From Deltaproteobacteria bacterium (lineage in GTDB: Bacteria; Myxococcota_A; Polyangia; Polyangiales; Ga0077539): 64,000 bases of DNA. The notes beneath the pieces were generated by a model. The model saw nothing but the letters and a program-made list of their open reading frames with translations, ran no database searches and had not been told where the DNA came from. Shown here in pieces: positions 44,290-52,796 of this stretch (position 1 is the stretch's first letter; every line of letters begins with the position of its first letter). Made by a program: the position numbers and the translations under genes. The stretch is taken from NCBI GenBank assembly GCA_030694465.1, contig JAUXYJ010000023.1:248001-312000 (forward strand), written 5' to 3'.

Positions 44290-46047
44290 TCAGCTCTTTT
44301 TGCTGCCAAAAATGGACAGCTTGAGGTGCGCAAACTGTGACTCGAGCACTCGCTTGGCGGTGTCGAGCTTGCCATCGGGCGCCTTCTTCTTGAGCTCGCC
44401 TGCTTCGTAGAGCGCGCGCGCTTTGCTGCGCTGCACCTTGCCGCTCGAGGTCTTGGGGATGGTCCCCGCCTCGGCGATCACCACGTCGTCGACCACGAGG
44501 CTCGTGGCGCGCTGGATCTCTTGTCGCACCAGCTGCGCGAGCTTCTCTGAGCCCTCGAGGCTCTTGGTCTCGGCGACGACGACGATGCCCTCGCGATTGG
44601 CCGCGCTGCTCGTCGCAAACACCACCACGTTGCCCGCGCGCACGCCCTCAACTTTGGACGCAGCCCACTCGATGTCCGAGGGGTAATAGTTGCGCCCGTT
44701 GATGATGATGATGTCTTTCTGACGGCCGCAGATAAAGACCATCTCGTCGACGAGATAGCCAAGATCCCCGGTGCGCAACCAGCCGTCTGCATCGATGACC
44801 TCGGCGGTCTTCTCGGGGTTCTCGAAGTAGCCCGACGTGACGCTTGGGCCACGGATTTCGAACTCGCCCACCTGACGGTCGCCGAGGACCTCGCGCGTCT
44901 CTGGGTTGCACACGCGGAGGTCGTGGCGGTCGAACTTTTTGCCGCACCCGACGATCTCGAGCGCGGTCTCGTCGGAGGCTTCTGCGGGGACGGCGCGACC
45001 TTCGTTCCAGAGCGTCTCGGACTGCACGCGGTCGGTGGGGACACCGTTTGAAAACGCGATCGCGAGCGAAGATTCGGCCATGCCATAGCTCGGGACAAAC
45101 GCGCCCTCACGAAACCCATGTTTTGCATAGTGAGCTGCAAATCGCTTGAGATTATCAGCTTGAATAGGTTCGGCTCCGCAGCCCGCGACGCGCACGGACG
45201 ACAGATCCAACCCGGGGATCTCGTCTTCTTTCACGCGCTTGACCGCGAGCGCATACGCAAAGTTGGGCGCGTACGTGATCGTGCCTTTGTACTTGCTCAG
45301 CGCGTTGAGCCACGACGAGGGCCGCCTGAGAAACTGCATCGGGGACATAAAGGTCACCGGCACGACGTGCATGATCGGCGCGATCACAAAGCCAATGAGC
45401 CCCATGTCATGAAAGAGCGGGAGCCATGACACGCCCACGTCGTCGTCGGTTTTGCGCAGCCCATCGATCATGATGGCGTGTGCGTTGTGCGAGAGATTTC
45501 CCTGGGTAAGCACGACGCCCTTGGGCTTAGACGTGCTGCCCGAGGTGAACTGAATAAACCCGATGTCATCGAGCGTGACATCGGGCTGGCGAAACAACTT
45601 CGCGTCGCCGTTGAGGTCTGCAAAGGTCAACAACGTGCGCAGATCCGGCGCGTTCTCGCGCACCGTGCCAATGACCGCTTTGATCTGCCCCGTGGTGATT
45701 AAGAACTTTGCGCGCGAGTCACGCACGATGTGCTTGCAGTGATCGAGATAGCCCGTGAGCTGCCCGAGTCCCATCGGAGGATACAGCGGCACTGGGACCC
45801 CTCCGGCCTGCGAAACCCCTAGAAACGCAGGGATAAACTCTTCTGCCGTCGGGAGAATCAGCGCGACGTGGTCACCCTTTTTCATCCCGCGCTCTTGCAG
45901 CGCGTGACCGATCTCACATGCGCGTTGATACAACCGTGGGTACGGCCAGAGCGCCTCTGTGCCGTCATCAAGCAGGTAGCGGTGGCCCTTGTTGGGATAC
46001 TCACGTGCGGCAGCCTCAAGGGCCGAGGGAATAGTTGGTAGCTTCAT
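44290..46047 (-). CDS. Fatty acyl-AMP ligase (FAAL/FadD32-like adenylating enzyme)
   Basis: 585 residues of the adenylate-forming superfamily. Motifs: FTSGSTSKPKGVVLTQGN (A3, phosphate loop), YGMAESSLA (A5), ADGWLRTGDLGYLVDE (A7), GRQKDIIIINGRNYYPSDIE (A8) and PKTSSGKVQRSKAR with the catalytic Lys (A10). The phrase SWLPLFHDMGLIGF and GRNYYPSDIE are hallmarks of FAALs, which load fatty acyl-adenylates onto a carrier protein rather than CoA. No acyl carrier protein, polyketide synthase or peptide synthetase gene is close. The start is fixed by conserved sequence at MKLPTIPSALEAAAREYPNK. It diverges from the tRNA. Confidence 0.88.
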   Translation of the reverse strand: MKLPTIPSALEAAAREYPNKGHRYLLDDGTEALWPYPRLYQRACEIGHALQERGMKKGDHVALILPTAEEFIPAFLGVSQAGGVPVPLYPPMGLGQLTGYLDHCKHIVRDSRAKFLITTGQIKAVIGTVRENAPDLRTLLTFADLNGDAKLFRQPDVTLDDIGFIQFTSGSTSKPKGVVLTQGNLSHNAHAIMIDGLRKTDDDVGVSWLPLFHDMGLIGFVIAPIMHVVPVTFMSPMQFLRRPSSWLNALSKYKGTITYAPNFAYALAVKRVKEDEIPGLDLSSVRVAGCGAEPIQADNLKRFAAHYAKHGFREGAFVPSYGMAESSLAIAFSNGVPTDRVQSETLWNEGRAVPAEASDETALEIVGCGKKFDRHDLRVCNPETREVLGDRQVGEFEIRGPSVTSGYFENPEKTAEVIDADGWLRTGDLGYLVDEMVFICGRQKDIIIINGRNYYPSDIEWAASKVEGVRAGNVVVFATSSAANREGIVVVAETKSLEGSEKLAQLVRQEIQRATSLVVDDVVIAEAGTIPKTSSGKVQRSKARALYEAGELKKKAPDGKLDTAKRVLESQFAHLKLSIFGSKKS

Positions 46048-46291
46048 CACGGTGTCGCTGGTCCTCTCGCGTTTGCCCGTTGTTGGCAACCGGCATACCG
46101 CCGCAATCGACCACAGAACCAAACGCAATTGGTCAGCAAAATTGCTGCACATTGCTGATCACGCGATGCGTAACAGTGGTGACACCTGTGCGCAGTTTCG
46201 TGTGCGCCGTGCACCCGTGAGAGCGCACCGTGAGCTTAGGGTCAGCGCATAGCACTGAGCTCAAGGGCGGCCATTTTGTGGATGAATTGGG

Positions 46292-46365
46292 TACCCGCGG
46301 CGGGATTTGAACCCGCACTGAAGGGATTTTAAATCCCCTGCCTCTGCCGGTTGGGCTACGCGGGC
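46292..46365 (-). tRNA. tRNA with UAA anticodon but short (class I) variable loop
   Basis: A full cloverleaf folds on the minus strand, 74 bases: acceptor GCCCGCG/CGCGGGT (one G-T pair), D-arm GCC/GGC with GG18-19, anticodon stem GGGGA/TCCCT with loop TTTAAAA, variable loop TCAGT (five bases), T-arm GCGGG/CCCGC with TTCAAAT, discriminator A73. The loop gives T33 and anticodon TAA, reading UUA (leucine). A15-T48 and A26-T44 support the short variable loop. Bacterial tRNA-Leu normally has a long variable arm, so identity is uncertain. The CCA end is not encoded (CCC follows). Confidence 0.8.
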
Positions 46366-46602
46366 GGTGCGTAAGACGCTGGAGGTATGGGTCCTGAGCC
46401 CCCATCGTGTCGAGAGAAGAACTGTCAAAGTTTCATGGGACAGAGACAGCGCAAAGACCGCGCAATCTTTCACAGGTTGCGGCGGGGCGCGAACTGAATT
46501 GTCGCTGAAAAGTTGGCTCACTCAAGCTTTGCGGTGCAAAGGGGAGAACGTACTGGGCCGGCGCATTGTGTGTCGGAAGGTCTGTCAGCGAGGTGATTTT
46601 CA

Positions 46603-46845
46603 ATGCGTGAAGAAGCTGTGATTCGACTGCGAAAGCTACTGCGAGATAACTTCTCGGCGCGCTATGCGGGCGTAGATGGCCAACGAGCCTCTCGCGCGCA
46701 GGGCTACACCGATGGCTACATGGCCGCGCTCTTGTCCGCCGGAGTCCTCACCCAGCGCGAGCTGCTCTCACTGGTAAGCGAAGAGCGCCAGCGCGCGGCG
46801 GGCCCCTCGACCGTCAGCCTGTCTGTCCGCCCCGCAGCGGCCTAA
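46603..46845 (+). CDS. Small protein of unknown function (80 residues)
   Basis: A near-consensus ribosome site GAGGTGA lies six bases before the ATG, which makes this short frame credible. The protein is helical and Arg/Ala-rich: REEAVIRLRKLLRDNFSARY, SRAQGYTDGYMAALLSAGVL and LLSLVSEERQRAA. It has no cysteine, signal or membrane segment. The pattern GYTDGYM-AL-xAGL resembles short conserved helical proteins of myxobacteria, but I cannot name a family. It converges with the ferritin-like gene (24 bases between) and lies divergent to the tRNA. Confidence 0.62.
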   Translation: MREEAVIRLRKLLRDNFSARYAGVDGQRASRAQGYTDGYMAALLSAGVLTQRELLSLVSEERQRAAGPSTVSLSVRPAAA

Positions 46846-46869
46846 TTCACTCACCAAGACGCGCTGCGA

Positions 46870-47667
46870 TCAGGCCGTCACGGCGCCCTGATCAAGCCAT
46901 GCGCGCATCGATGACACGTCAAAGCCCATCGTCTGCAGACCGGGCACGACGAGGCTCGAGAGCCCCTCCAAGAGCGCCTCTTGCACCGTGATGTACGACG
47001 GCGCGCCGTGAGCTTCGAGCACTTCGGCATGCTCGATTGGCTTCGCCACGGCTCGCCACTCGCGCAGGTTGCATACCGCCAGCGGGAGCATCCAGCTCTG
47101 CAACGACTGACGCGCGCTTGGCTCTAACATGCTGAGAAAAGCCCAGCCGATCCTGGCGTGATCGATCTCGTCTGAGAGCAGTTCAGACAACGCAGCGCGT
47201 GCAATCGGCGCGGTCGCCTTGCTCATCGCGGCCTCGAGATACGCCGACGCGAGCGTCTCGTTGAAGACACATTGCCCGATCACAAAGAGCGCTTGGCGCT
47301 CAGCTTCGCTGCTCGCTTCACGATGGGCAGGATGAACAAAGGGCAGCGTGGGAGCCGTCGCGAGCTCACGGCCTGCATACTGTTCGGCCATGTGGTGACA
47401 GAGCGCCGCGTGCCTGTGTTCGTCATCGATGCCACGCTCGGCGATCTCAATGAGGTTCTTGTCGGCGCTGAGCGCAACGAGCGCACGATGGACCACGGCG
47501 AAGCTCTCGGCGACCCTGCGCTCGGTCGCGCTTTGGCTGAGCCACAGGTTCGCGAGCGACGCGCGATCTACGAGACTTAGTGTCGCAATTTCTGGCGAAT
47601 TCGCAGGCAATTCGCGACGGGTAACCTTTCCTCCCCAGCGACCATCGACGCGCAACGGGGTCGTCAT
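46870..47667 (-). CDS. Ferritin-like di-iron protein
   Basis: 265 residues of a four-helix ferritin-like fold: helix 1 ERRVAESFAVVHRAL, helix 2 IDDEHRHAALCHHM (E-x-x-H), helix 3 CVFNETLASAYLEAAM and helix 4 LSDEIDHARIGWAF (E-x-x-H). The four Glu and two His needed for a di-iron centre are present, so it could be an oxygenase or peroxide-handling protein. It has no signal peptide. Its ATG overlaps the stop of the upstream lipoprotein gene (ATGA), so the two are translationally coupled. Function unknown; a second, unrelated-looking ferritin-like domain occurs at 62414-63616. Confidence 0.78.
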   Translation of the reverse strand: MTTPLRVDGRWGGKVTRRELPANSPEIATLSLVDRASLANLWLSQSATERRVAESFAVVHRALVALSADKNLIEIAERGIDDEHRHAALCHHMAEQYAGRELATAPTLPFVHPAHREASSEAERQALFVIGQCVFNETLASAYLEAAMSKATAPIARAALSELLSDEIDHARIGWAFLSMLEPSARQSLQSWMLPLAVCNLREWRAVAKPIEHAEVLEAHGAPSYITVQEALLEGLSSLVVPGLQTMGFDVSSMRAWLDQGAVTA

Positions 47668-48116
47668 TGGTCACCACTTCCCGCGTCGGTCTCGTTGATC
47701 ACACACTCCCCGGTCGCTTCATTGAGCGTGCAAGGCACACACTGATCGCCACGAACAACACAACAGCGATCCATCGGGCGGCAGCAAAACTGCGTGACGC
47801 CGTCGATCTCAAAGCACGCTCCGCCCTTGGTCGGCGACCAGCCCACGTCGCGCGCGCGCACGTCGCTGAGCACGTCCCTAGCGACCACATCGGGAGTCGG
47901 TGCGGTCGCGTCGGGCGTGGTCACGTCAGGGCTCGTCGCATCGACGCCGCCAGCATCTCGGGTTGATGAGTCTTGCGCCACGGCTACGGCATCTTCTGGG
48001 CGAGCCGAGTCTTCGGTCTCGCTCGCGTCGGGCTCCATGTGAACCGACGCCGCACAGCCCCCCAGCACTAGCGCGCTCGAAGCTACAATCGTTGCAAAAA
48101 GCCTGGTCTTCATCAT
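47664..48116 (-). CDS. Lipoprotein with acidic Asp/Ala linker and Cys-rich end
   Basis: 150 residues. Signal peptide with lipobox LGGC (Cys21), then about 70 residues dominated by Asp, Ala, Thr and Pro (e.g. EPDASETEDSARPEDA), ending in a small Cys cluster (FCCRPMDRCCVVRGDQC). AGGAAA eight bases upstream supports the ATG pair at 48114-48116. Its stop overlaps the start of the ferritin-like gene. The linker probably lifts a small Cys-rich head off the membrane; the head could bind metal or hold disulfides. Confidence 0.78.
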   Translation of the reverse strand: MMKTRLFATIVASSALVLGGCAASVHMEPDASETEDSARPEDAVAVAQDSSTRDAGGVDATSPDVTTPDATAPTPDVVARDVLSDVRARDVGWSPTKGGACFEIDGVTQFCCRPMDRCCVVRGDQCVPCTLNEATGECVINETDAGSGDQ

Positions 48117-48190
48117 GTGAGTTTCCTGTGTCGAGAGTGTCTCTCTATGCCTATTGGGAGGCTAGCCCGCGTTGGATCACAAGAAAAGCG

Positions 48191-48219
48191 ATATAATCAT
48201 CAGTTAATAATACTGTAAA
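48191..48219 (-). promoter_or_regulatory. Candidate sigma-70 promoter of the lipoprotein/ferritin-like pair
   Basis: In an AT-rich island that stands out from the GC-rich surroundings: TTTACA at 48219-48214, a 17-base spacer and TTATAT at 48196-48191 on the minus strand. It would start the transcript about 70 bases before the lipoprotein ATG. Confidence 0.55.
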
Positions 48220-48332
48220 TCGTTACTATCGCCCGTAGCTCCCCCGTGTGGCTTCTCAGCCGGACGTTCCCCGATTGGATTTTTCCCCCTCAAAGTGCAG
48301 AGCGTCGGGGTTGAATCCGGCGCTTGGGCCCT

Positions 48333-51300
48333 TTACGGCGCCATCGTGACGCGGACACCAAATCGGTTGGCCGTGTTGGCCGCGCGCATGTCACGAAAGA
48401 ACGTCGCGACACGGTTGCCCTTGAGGCGCGCCCAGTAGCCCGTGTGCGCCATCGTATCGAGCGCCTGGGTCGTCCAGCCGGTCATCGAGCGCGTCGCGAG
48501 CCTGAGCGTCCCTGCGGACGAGTCTTGATAGACCACCCGAGGGTTGCCCATCGCGTCGAGCACGAGCTGCGCAGAGTCACCGACGATGTGCTTGCCGTCA
48601 TCAAAGACGGTCATGCCCACGCGGCCGCCGTCGTCGATCACCTCAGGCATGCCCATCAGGCGTCCATTTTGCACACGAACGTAGTTAAGCGCCTCGTCGT
48701 ACGCGTCAACGTACGCGACGTGCCAGACGCCATCCGCAGCGATCGCGAGCGTCGCCCATGCACCAAAATCGCCCGTGTCGGCCATCGCCGCTTCACCCAC
48801 AATCGGAAAAGGCATCCCCCACATGGTCCCGTCAAACGCGACCCCGTGGAGGTTGCCTCGGTCGCGATTGTAGAAGACCAAGCCGCCACGGCCCATGGCG
48901 TCGACAGCCAGCGAGGTGAACAACGCGCCTGGGACAAAGTCCTCGACATAGTTGGCCCCAATCGCGTCGACACAGGCGTTCATCGCGTTGCAGACCTTGC
49001 CCGCAGCGCAAGGCATCGCGCAGCCCGCGCTGGGCGTGATGCAGGTCCCGGTGATGGTGCAGGTCTGGCCCATCGCGCAGTCGCTCGCGCGGCACATGCT
49101 GGGGGCGGTAAACACACGCGTCACGGTCCAGTCCGCGGCGCGCGTTGGGTTTGCGCTGCTCGCACGAGCGACGCGAACCTCGGTGGCTACCGCGCCCATG
49201 GCGTTGGTCACCATCGCCCTGTACGCGATCATCGGGATCGCGCCGGGGAGCATCGCGAGCGACGCGTAGCGACCATTGTCGCCGCCCTCGTCCACCACGT
49301 GCGTGGTCCAGTTGCTCCCGTCAAACGCTGCGAACTTGAGCTTGTCGTTGGTCGTGTCCCAGTAGGCCACGCGGGGGCGGCTCATGGCGTCCAGAGCGAT
49401 GGAGTTCCATCGACCGACGTCTGGTCCCGGGGTCTCGATGCCAGCGCGCCAACCGGTCACCGCGCCGCCAACGGTGCCTCCTGCGGGCACACCATCGACG
49501 TGGGTCCAATCGACACGGCTCATGGCCTGGTTCCATCGGCCCACGACGAGGTCACCGTAGGGCTTACGCGTGAACGGATCTCCTGCAGAATAGCTGCTCA
49601 ACCACGCCGTGCCGTCTGTCGCGACGGCCAAGTCTAGGTGCGAGCCCGCCATGCCTTGTGCCAAGGGAGGCAAGGGCTCGCAAGTGCACGCGTTCATGGT
49701 GCGCCACATGCACGTCGCTTCGTCAAAAGTGGGCTCTCCACCCGCCATGAAGCCTGGATCGCATGCCGGGCATTCAGGCCGTGGGACGCAGCGATTCATC
49801 ATGGGGAGCGCGCACATCCGCGCGCCGTCCATGCAGCTCTGAGCATCCGCGGGCGCGTCAATCGAGGCGTCTGCGCGGCGATCGGGGTTGTCCCCGTCAC
49901 CGCAGTTGCAGCCCATGCCCGCGAAGAACAGCGTCATGGTGCCCCAAAAGATCAACGTGCGAGCGCTCTTGGGCGAGAGCATGCTCGTTGACTTCTGCAC
50001 GTCGGGCTGCGCATCTGGCGAAACAAGTGCGCGGCGTCGGCGAGCAAAAAGCCCGGCGATTGCAGCAGCGCTCGCGACCGCAAGGAGTCCGGTGTTGCTC
50101 GAGTTCGAGTGACCCGCGGTGCGGCAACCGCAGCCGCTCACGTCGGTCGACGGGCCGCCACGGATGGTCAACGGGTCGCGCGCGATCGCGCTCTCGCTGA
50201 TGTGTCCGGCTTCGTCGCGTGCACGCGCACGGATGTGATCTGCACCACGCGGAACGCTCACACGACCGAGGTGCGACCACGCCGTCGCGGGCTGTCCGTC
50301 CCACACGAACGAGTACTGAATCGCGTGGTCAGGCGTGACTGCGTCGTGCGCGAGCGCGACGATCTCGTTGCCGCGACGCTCGACAAACAGGTTGGGTCCG
50401 TCTGCGTCAATCACGATGTCCGCGGTCGCAGGGTCTGCACTCTCGCTCATGATTTCGCCCGCAATTCGCGCGACGACGTCAATGCGATGGTGGCCCTGCA
50501 GCGAGAACATTGGCGAGCGTGCGTCCAGCGTCTGCGTGCGTGTCCACTCGCTGTAGCTGCCACCGTCGACACGAAAGCGATACTCGACATCGCGACCAAA
50601 GCTCTCGCGCACGCCCATCGCGAGGCGCACCGTGGGAGCCGCTTCGCGGGTGTAGTGTCCGTCAAACCGCAGCACTGCAGGGTCAAACGCGTTGACCGTA
50701 GCGCGCAACGTCGGGTCGACCGTGGCTGTGTTCATGCGAGGACACATGCCGCCGGTGCAGCGGAGGTTCGCGAAGATCCCCATGAAGCGCGAGCTTCCTT
50801 CGGTGACACCCCGGACGCCCGTCGCAGGGATCTGAATATTGATCATCGCGCCGCCGCCACCTGGCAACGGAATCGAGGGCAAATTCACTGCGGGAAGCGA
50901 TCCCGCGAACTGCATGATCACCGAGCCCAGCAGGTCTTGCAAGAGCTCTGCGAGCTGCGTGGGCTGGGTATTGATAAGCGCCACATTGGTGACCACAGCG
51001 TTCTCAACGCGGGTCGAACCGAGCGCAGGCTGCAGACCTGTCGCGCCCGGTGTGAGGTTCATCGGGATCGAGAGGTTCGAGGTTAGCGTGAAGATTCGCA
51101 CGTAGCGCTCTTCGGACCAGACGAAGAAGTCCAGTGAGAGCTGGCGAAACGTGATGGTCAACAGTGGGTCGGTCATCAAGTTTGAGCCGCCGCCGACGGT
51201 CACCGTGGGTGCTGTCTGCGGGCGAAACGAGATGGCGATCGCGGCGTTGGTGGCCGGAAAAAACGCGTTTCGCAGCGTGCTCAGCGAGGGGATCGCGATG

Positions 51301-52607
51301 AGCAGGCCAGCTGAGACCTGCTGAGACAACCGCGAGGTAATTCCCAAGCAGAACATGCCGCTGTTCCACCAGTTCCAGAACATGTTGTTCAAGAACTCTT
51401 CAGAGACGCCGATGCCCAGATCGGTCGTCGTCGACGTGCCCGGGATCATGTTGCTTCGCAGCGCCATGTACTCAGGGACCGTCGGCATCGGAGGCGGCGC
51501 CATCGTGGGGACACACGCAGCCTGACGCATCGACTCAAACGCACCAAAGACGTTAATGGTCGCGCCAGCGGCGCTCACTTCGGCGCCGTGCGCGGGATCA
51601 CCCGCGGCGACAACAAAGCGATTCGGCGCGCGAATTCCCGGGGTAATCGAGTTGAGGAGCGAGCCAAAATTGCCCTCTCCGTCCGTCCCGAGCAAGAGCG
51701 GAACGAGCCGTGACTCACGCGTCCCCGAGCCCGCGTACAAGCAGCGATCGGCGTCTCGTGTCGACCCCGTGGGGCAGCCCGGGGGGTCAGGCATCGAGGC
51801 GTGGGCGAGCGCGCTCTGGATGGGCGCAACAGCGCTGGAGAGCTGACCGCGGATTTGACCAATCAGCGTGCTCTTGAAGAGGTTCACGATCCCGCAGACC
51901 CACGAGGATCCACAGGAAATATCCGCGTCTTCGATGTCTTCGCCGGGCACCAACGAGACCGAGTCCGTTGCACCCGGAGCCGCGACCAAGTCCGCGCGAA
52001 AGTACTCGTTGCGTGCCGTGCCGGGGCGCATATCTCGGCTGATCCGGATCGCAGTCTGCATCCCGATGTACGGGCGCGCTCCGCGGTTGGTGTCCAAGAC
52101 CAAGTTGGGCGACGCGATGGTCAAGCAAAAGGTCCCGCCACACCGGTCTGAGCAGCTCCCCGTACAGGCTTGCAGCGGGATGGTGCCGCTGAGGATCAAG
52201 CGAATTCGCAGACGGATCGCCTCAGGCGGCGCAAACGAGAGTTCGAACCCTCGGCCGCCCCCTGCGACCGTCGTCGCAATCCGTACAGTGATTCGGCAGT
52301 TATTCGCCGGGCAAATAATCGCCTTGCCGACCGTGAGGTCTTGGGTCGACGTAGGGACCGGGATCCCTTCACCCAAGAAGCCGCCCAACAGGCTCGGGCC
52401 AATGGCCTCGACGCTGCGCAGGCCTTGATCGGTGAGCCGCACCTGGATCGCGTGCGGGATCCGACGATCAGCCGGCACCGTCGGTGGCAGCGGAAATCCG
52501 CCACGAATGGGCGGGATCGCACTGCCTCCACAGCCGCCGCCACTACAGGCAGCGAGAGTGAAATACATGAGCGCGAAGGTCAGCGCTCGCAGAAGAAATC
52601 GCTGCAT
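48333..52607 (-). CDS. Large lipoprotein: MYXO-CTERM protein fused in frame to a second lipoprotein
   Basis: 1,424 residues in one open frame. Start: ATG 52607 with AAAGGA upstream and lipobox LAAC (Cys21), then SGGGCGG. Residues 22-820 are a large, mostly beta, surface-type protein with blocks such as ADISCGSSWVCGIVNLFKST and DADGPNLFVERRGNEIVALA near the end (about 730). At 825-859 stands a MYXO-CTERM-like sorting sequence (GCGC, hydrophobic helix, ARRRR). Only 16 residues later Met876 begins a second signal peptide with lipobox AGMGC (Cys900), and a 525-residue beta-propeller-like protein with RVAYWDTTNDKLKFAAF-type repeats. Either the stop of the first gene was lost, or the second product starts internally at 49982. 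Confidence 0.7.
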   Translation of the reverse strand: MQRFLLRALTFALMYFTLAACSGGGCGGSAIPPIRGGFPLPPTVPADRRIPHAIQVRLTDQGLRSVEAIGPSLLGGFLGEGIPVPTSTQDLTVGKAIICPANNCRITVRIATTVAGGGRGFELSFAPPEAIRLRIRLILSGTIPLQACTGSCSDRCGGTFCLTIASPNLVLDTNRGARPYIGMQTAIRISRDMRPGTARNEYFRADLVAAPGATDSVSLVPGEDIEDADISCGSSWVCGIVNLFKSTLIGQIRGQLSSAVAPIQSALAHASMPDPPGCPTGSTRDADRCLYAGSGTRESRLVPLLLGTDGEGNFGSLLNSITPGIRAPNRFVVAAGDPAHGAEVSAAGATINVFGAFESMRQAACVPTMAPPPMPTVPEYMALRSNMIPGTSTTTDLGIGVSEEFLNNMFWNWWNSGMFCLGITSRLSQQVSAGLLIAIPSLSTLRNAFFPATNAAIAISFRPQTAPTVTVGGGSNLMTDPLLTITFRQLSLDFFVWSEERYVRIFTLTSNLSIPMNLTPGATGLQPALGSTRVENAVVTNVALINTQPTQLAELLQDLLGSVIMQFAGSLPAVNLPSIPLPGGGGAMINIQIPATGVRGVTEGSSRFMGIFANLRCTGGMCPRMNTATVDPTLRATVNAFDPAVLRFDGHYTREAAPTVRLAMGVRESFGRDVEYRFRVDGGSYSEWTRTQTLDARSPMFSLQGHHRIDVVARIAGEIMSESADPATADIVIDADGPNLFVERRGNEIVALAHDAVTPDHAIQYSFVWDGQPATAWSHLGRVSVPRGADHIRARARDEAGHISESAIARDPLTIRGGPSTDVSGCGCRTAGHSNSSNTGLLAVASAAAIAGLFARRRRALVSPDAQPDVQKSTSMLSPKSARTLIFWGTMTLFFAGMGCNCGDGDNPDRRADASIDAPADAQSCMDGARMCALPMMNRCVPRPECPACDPGFMAGGEPTFDEATCMWRTMNACTCEPLPPLAQGMAGSHLDLAVATDGTAWLSSYSAGDPFTRKPYGDLVVGRWNQAMSRVDWTHVDGVPAGGTVGGAVTGWRAGIETPGPDVGRWNSIALDAMSRPRVAYWDTTNDKLKFAAFDGSNWTTHVVDEGGDNGRYASLAMLPGAIPMIAYRAMVTNAMGAVATEVRVARASSANPTRAADWTVTRVFTAPSMCRASDCAMGQTCTITGTCITPSAGCAMPCAAGKVCNAMNACVDAIGANYVEDFVPGALFTSLAVDAMGRGGLVFYNRDRGNLHGVAFDGTMWGMPFPIVGEAAMADTGDFGAWATLAIAADGVWHVAYVDAYDEALNYVRVQNGRLMGMPEVIDDGGRVGMTVFDDGKHIVGDSAQLVLDAMGNPRVVYQDSSAGTLRLATRSMTGWTTQALDTMAHTGYWARLKGNRVATFFRDMRAANTANRFGVRVTMAP
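50031..50135 (-). other. MYXO-CTERM-like sorting sequence located inside a reading frame
   Basis: Encodes GCGC (residues 825-828), about 15 spacer residues, a hydrophobic run (about 840-854, GLLAVASAAAIAGLF) and ARRRR (855-859). In the known family this tripartite element is the last thing in the protein and is used for surface sorting; here the frame continues for 565 residues. Confidence 0.75.
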
Positions 52608-52796
52608 CGGTGGGGGATCCTTTGTGTGCAAGCCGCTCGTTCAAGAGCAGGTAAGTCGAAAGTAGTTTCGAGTGTAGCCTGCTACTGCTGTAGGGCTCAA
52701 TACGACGTGCGAAATGCCGCGGTGCGCAAGACCAGTCTTGCCTGCCCTTTCAGTCCAAATAGACCCCTTCCAACGACGTGTGCGTCTCACCCTCCA

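Noticed and set aside
46292..46365. tRNA as attachment site of an integrated element
   Set aside because: No integrase, no repeated tRNA 3' end and no change in gene style on either side within the window.
46423..46428. TTGACA on the minus strand upstream of the tRNA as its -35 box
   Set aside because: No acceptable -10 hexamer lies 15-19 bases downstream on that strand.
48324..49637. A plus-strand frame of 437 codons opposite the MYXO-CTERM/lipoprotein fusion
   Set aside because: Arg/His-rich shadow of the minus-strand gene, with no ribosome site and no similarity.
50109..51086. A second plus-strand frame of 325 codons opposite the same gene
   Set aside because: Same reason; the minus strand carries a lipobox, a sorting signal and beta-rich sequence.
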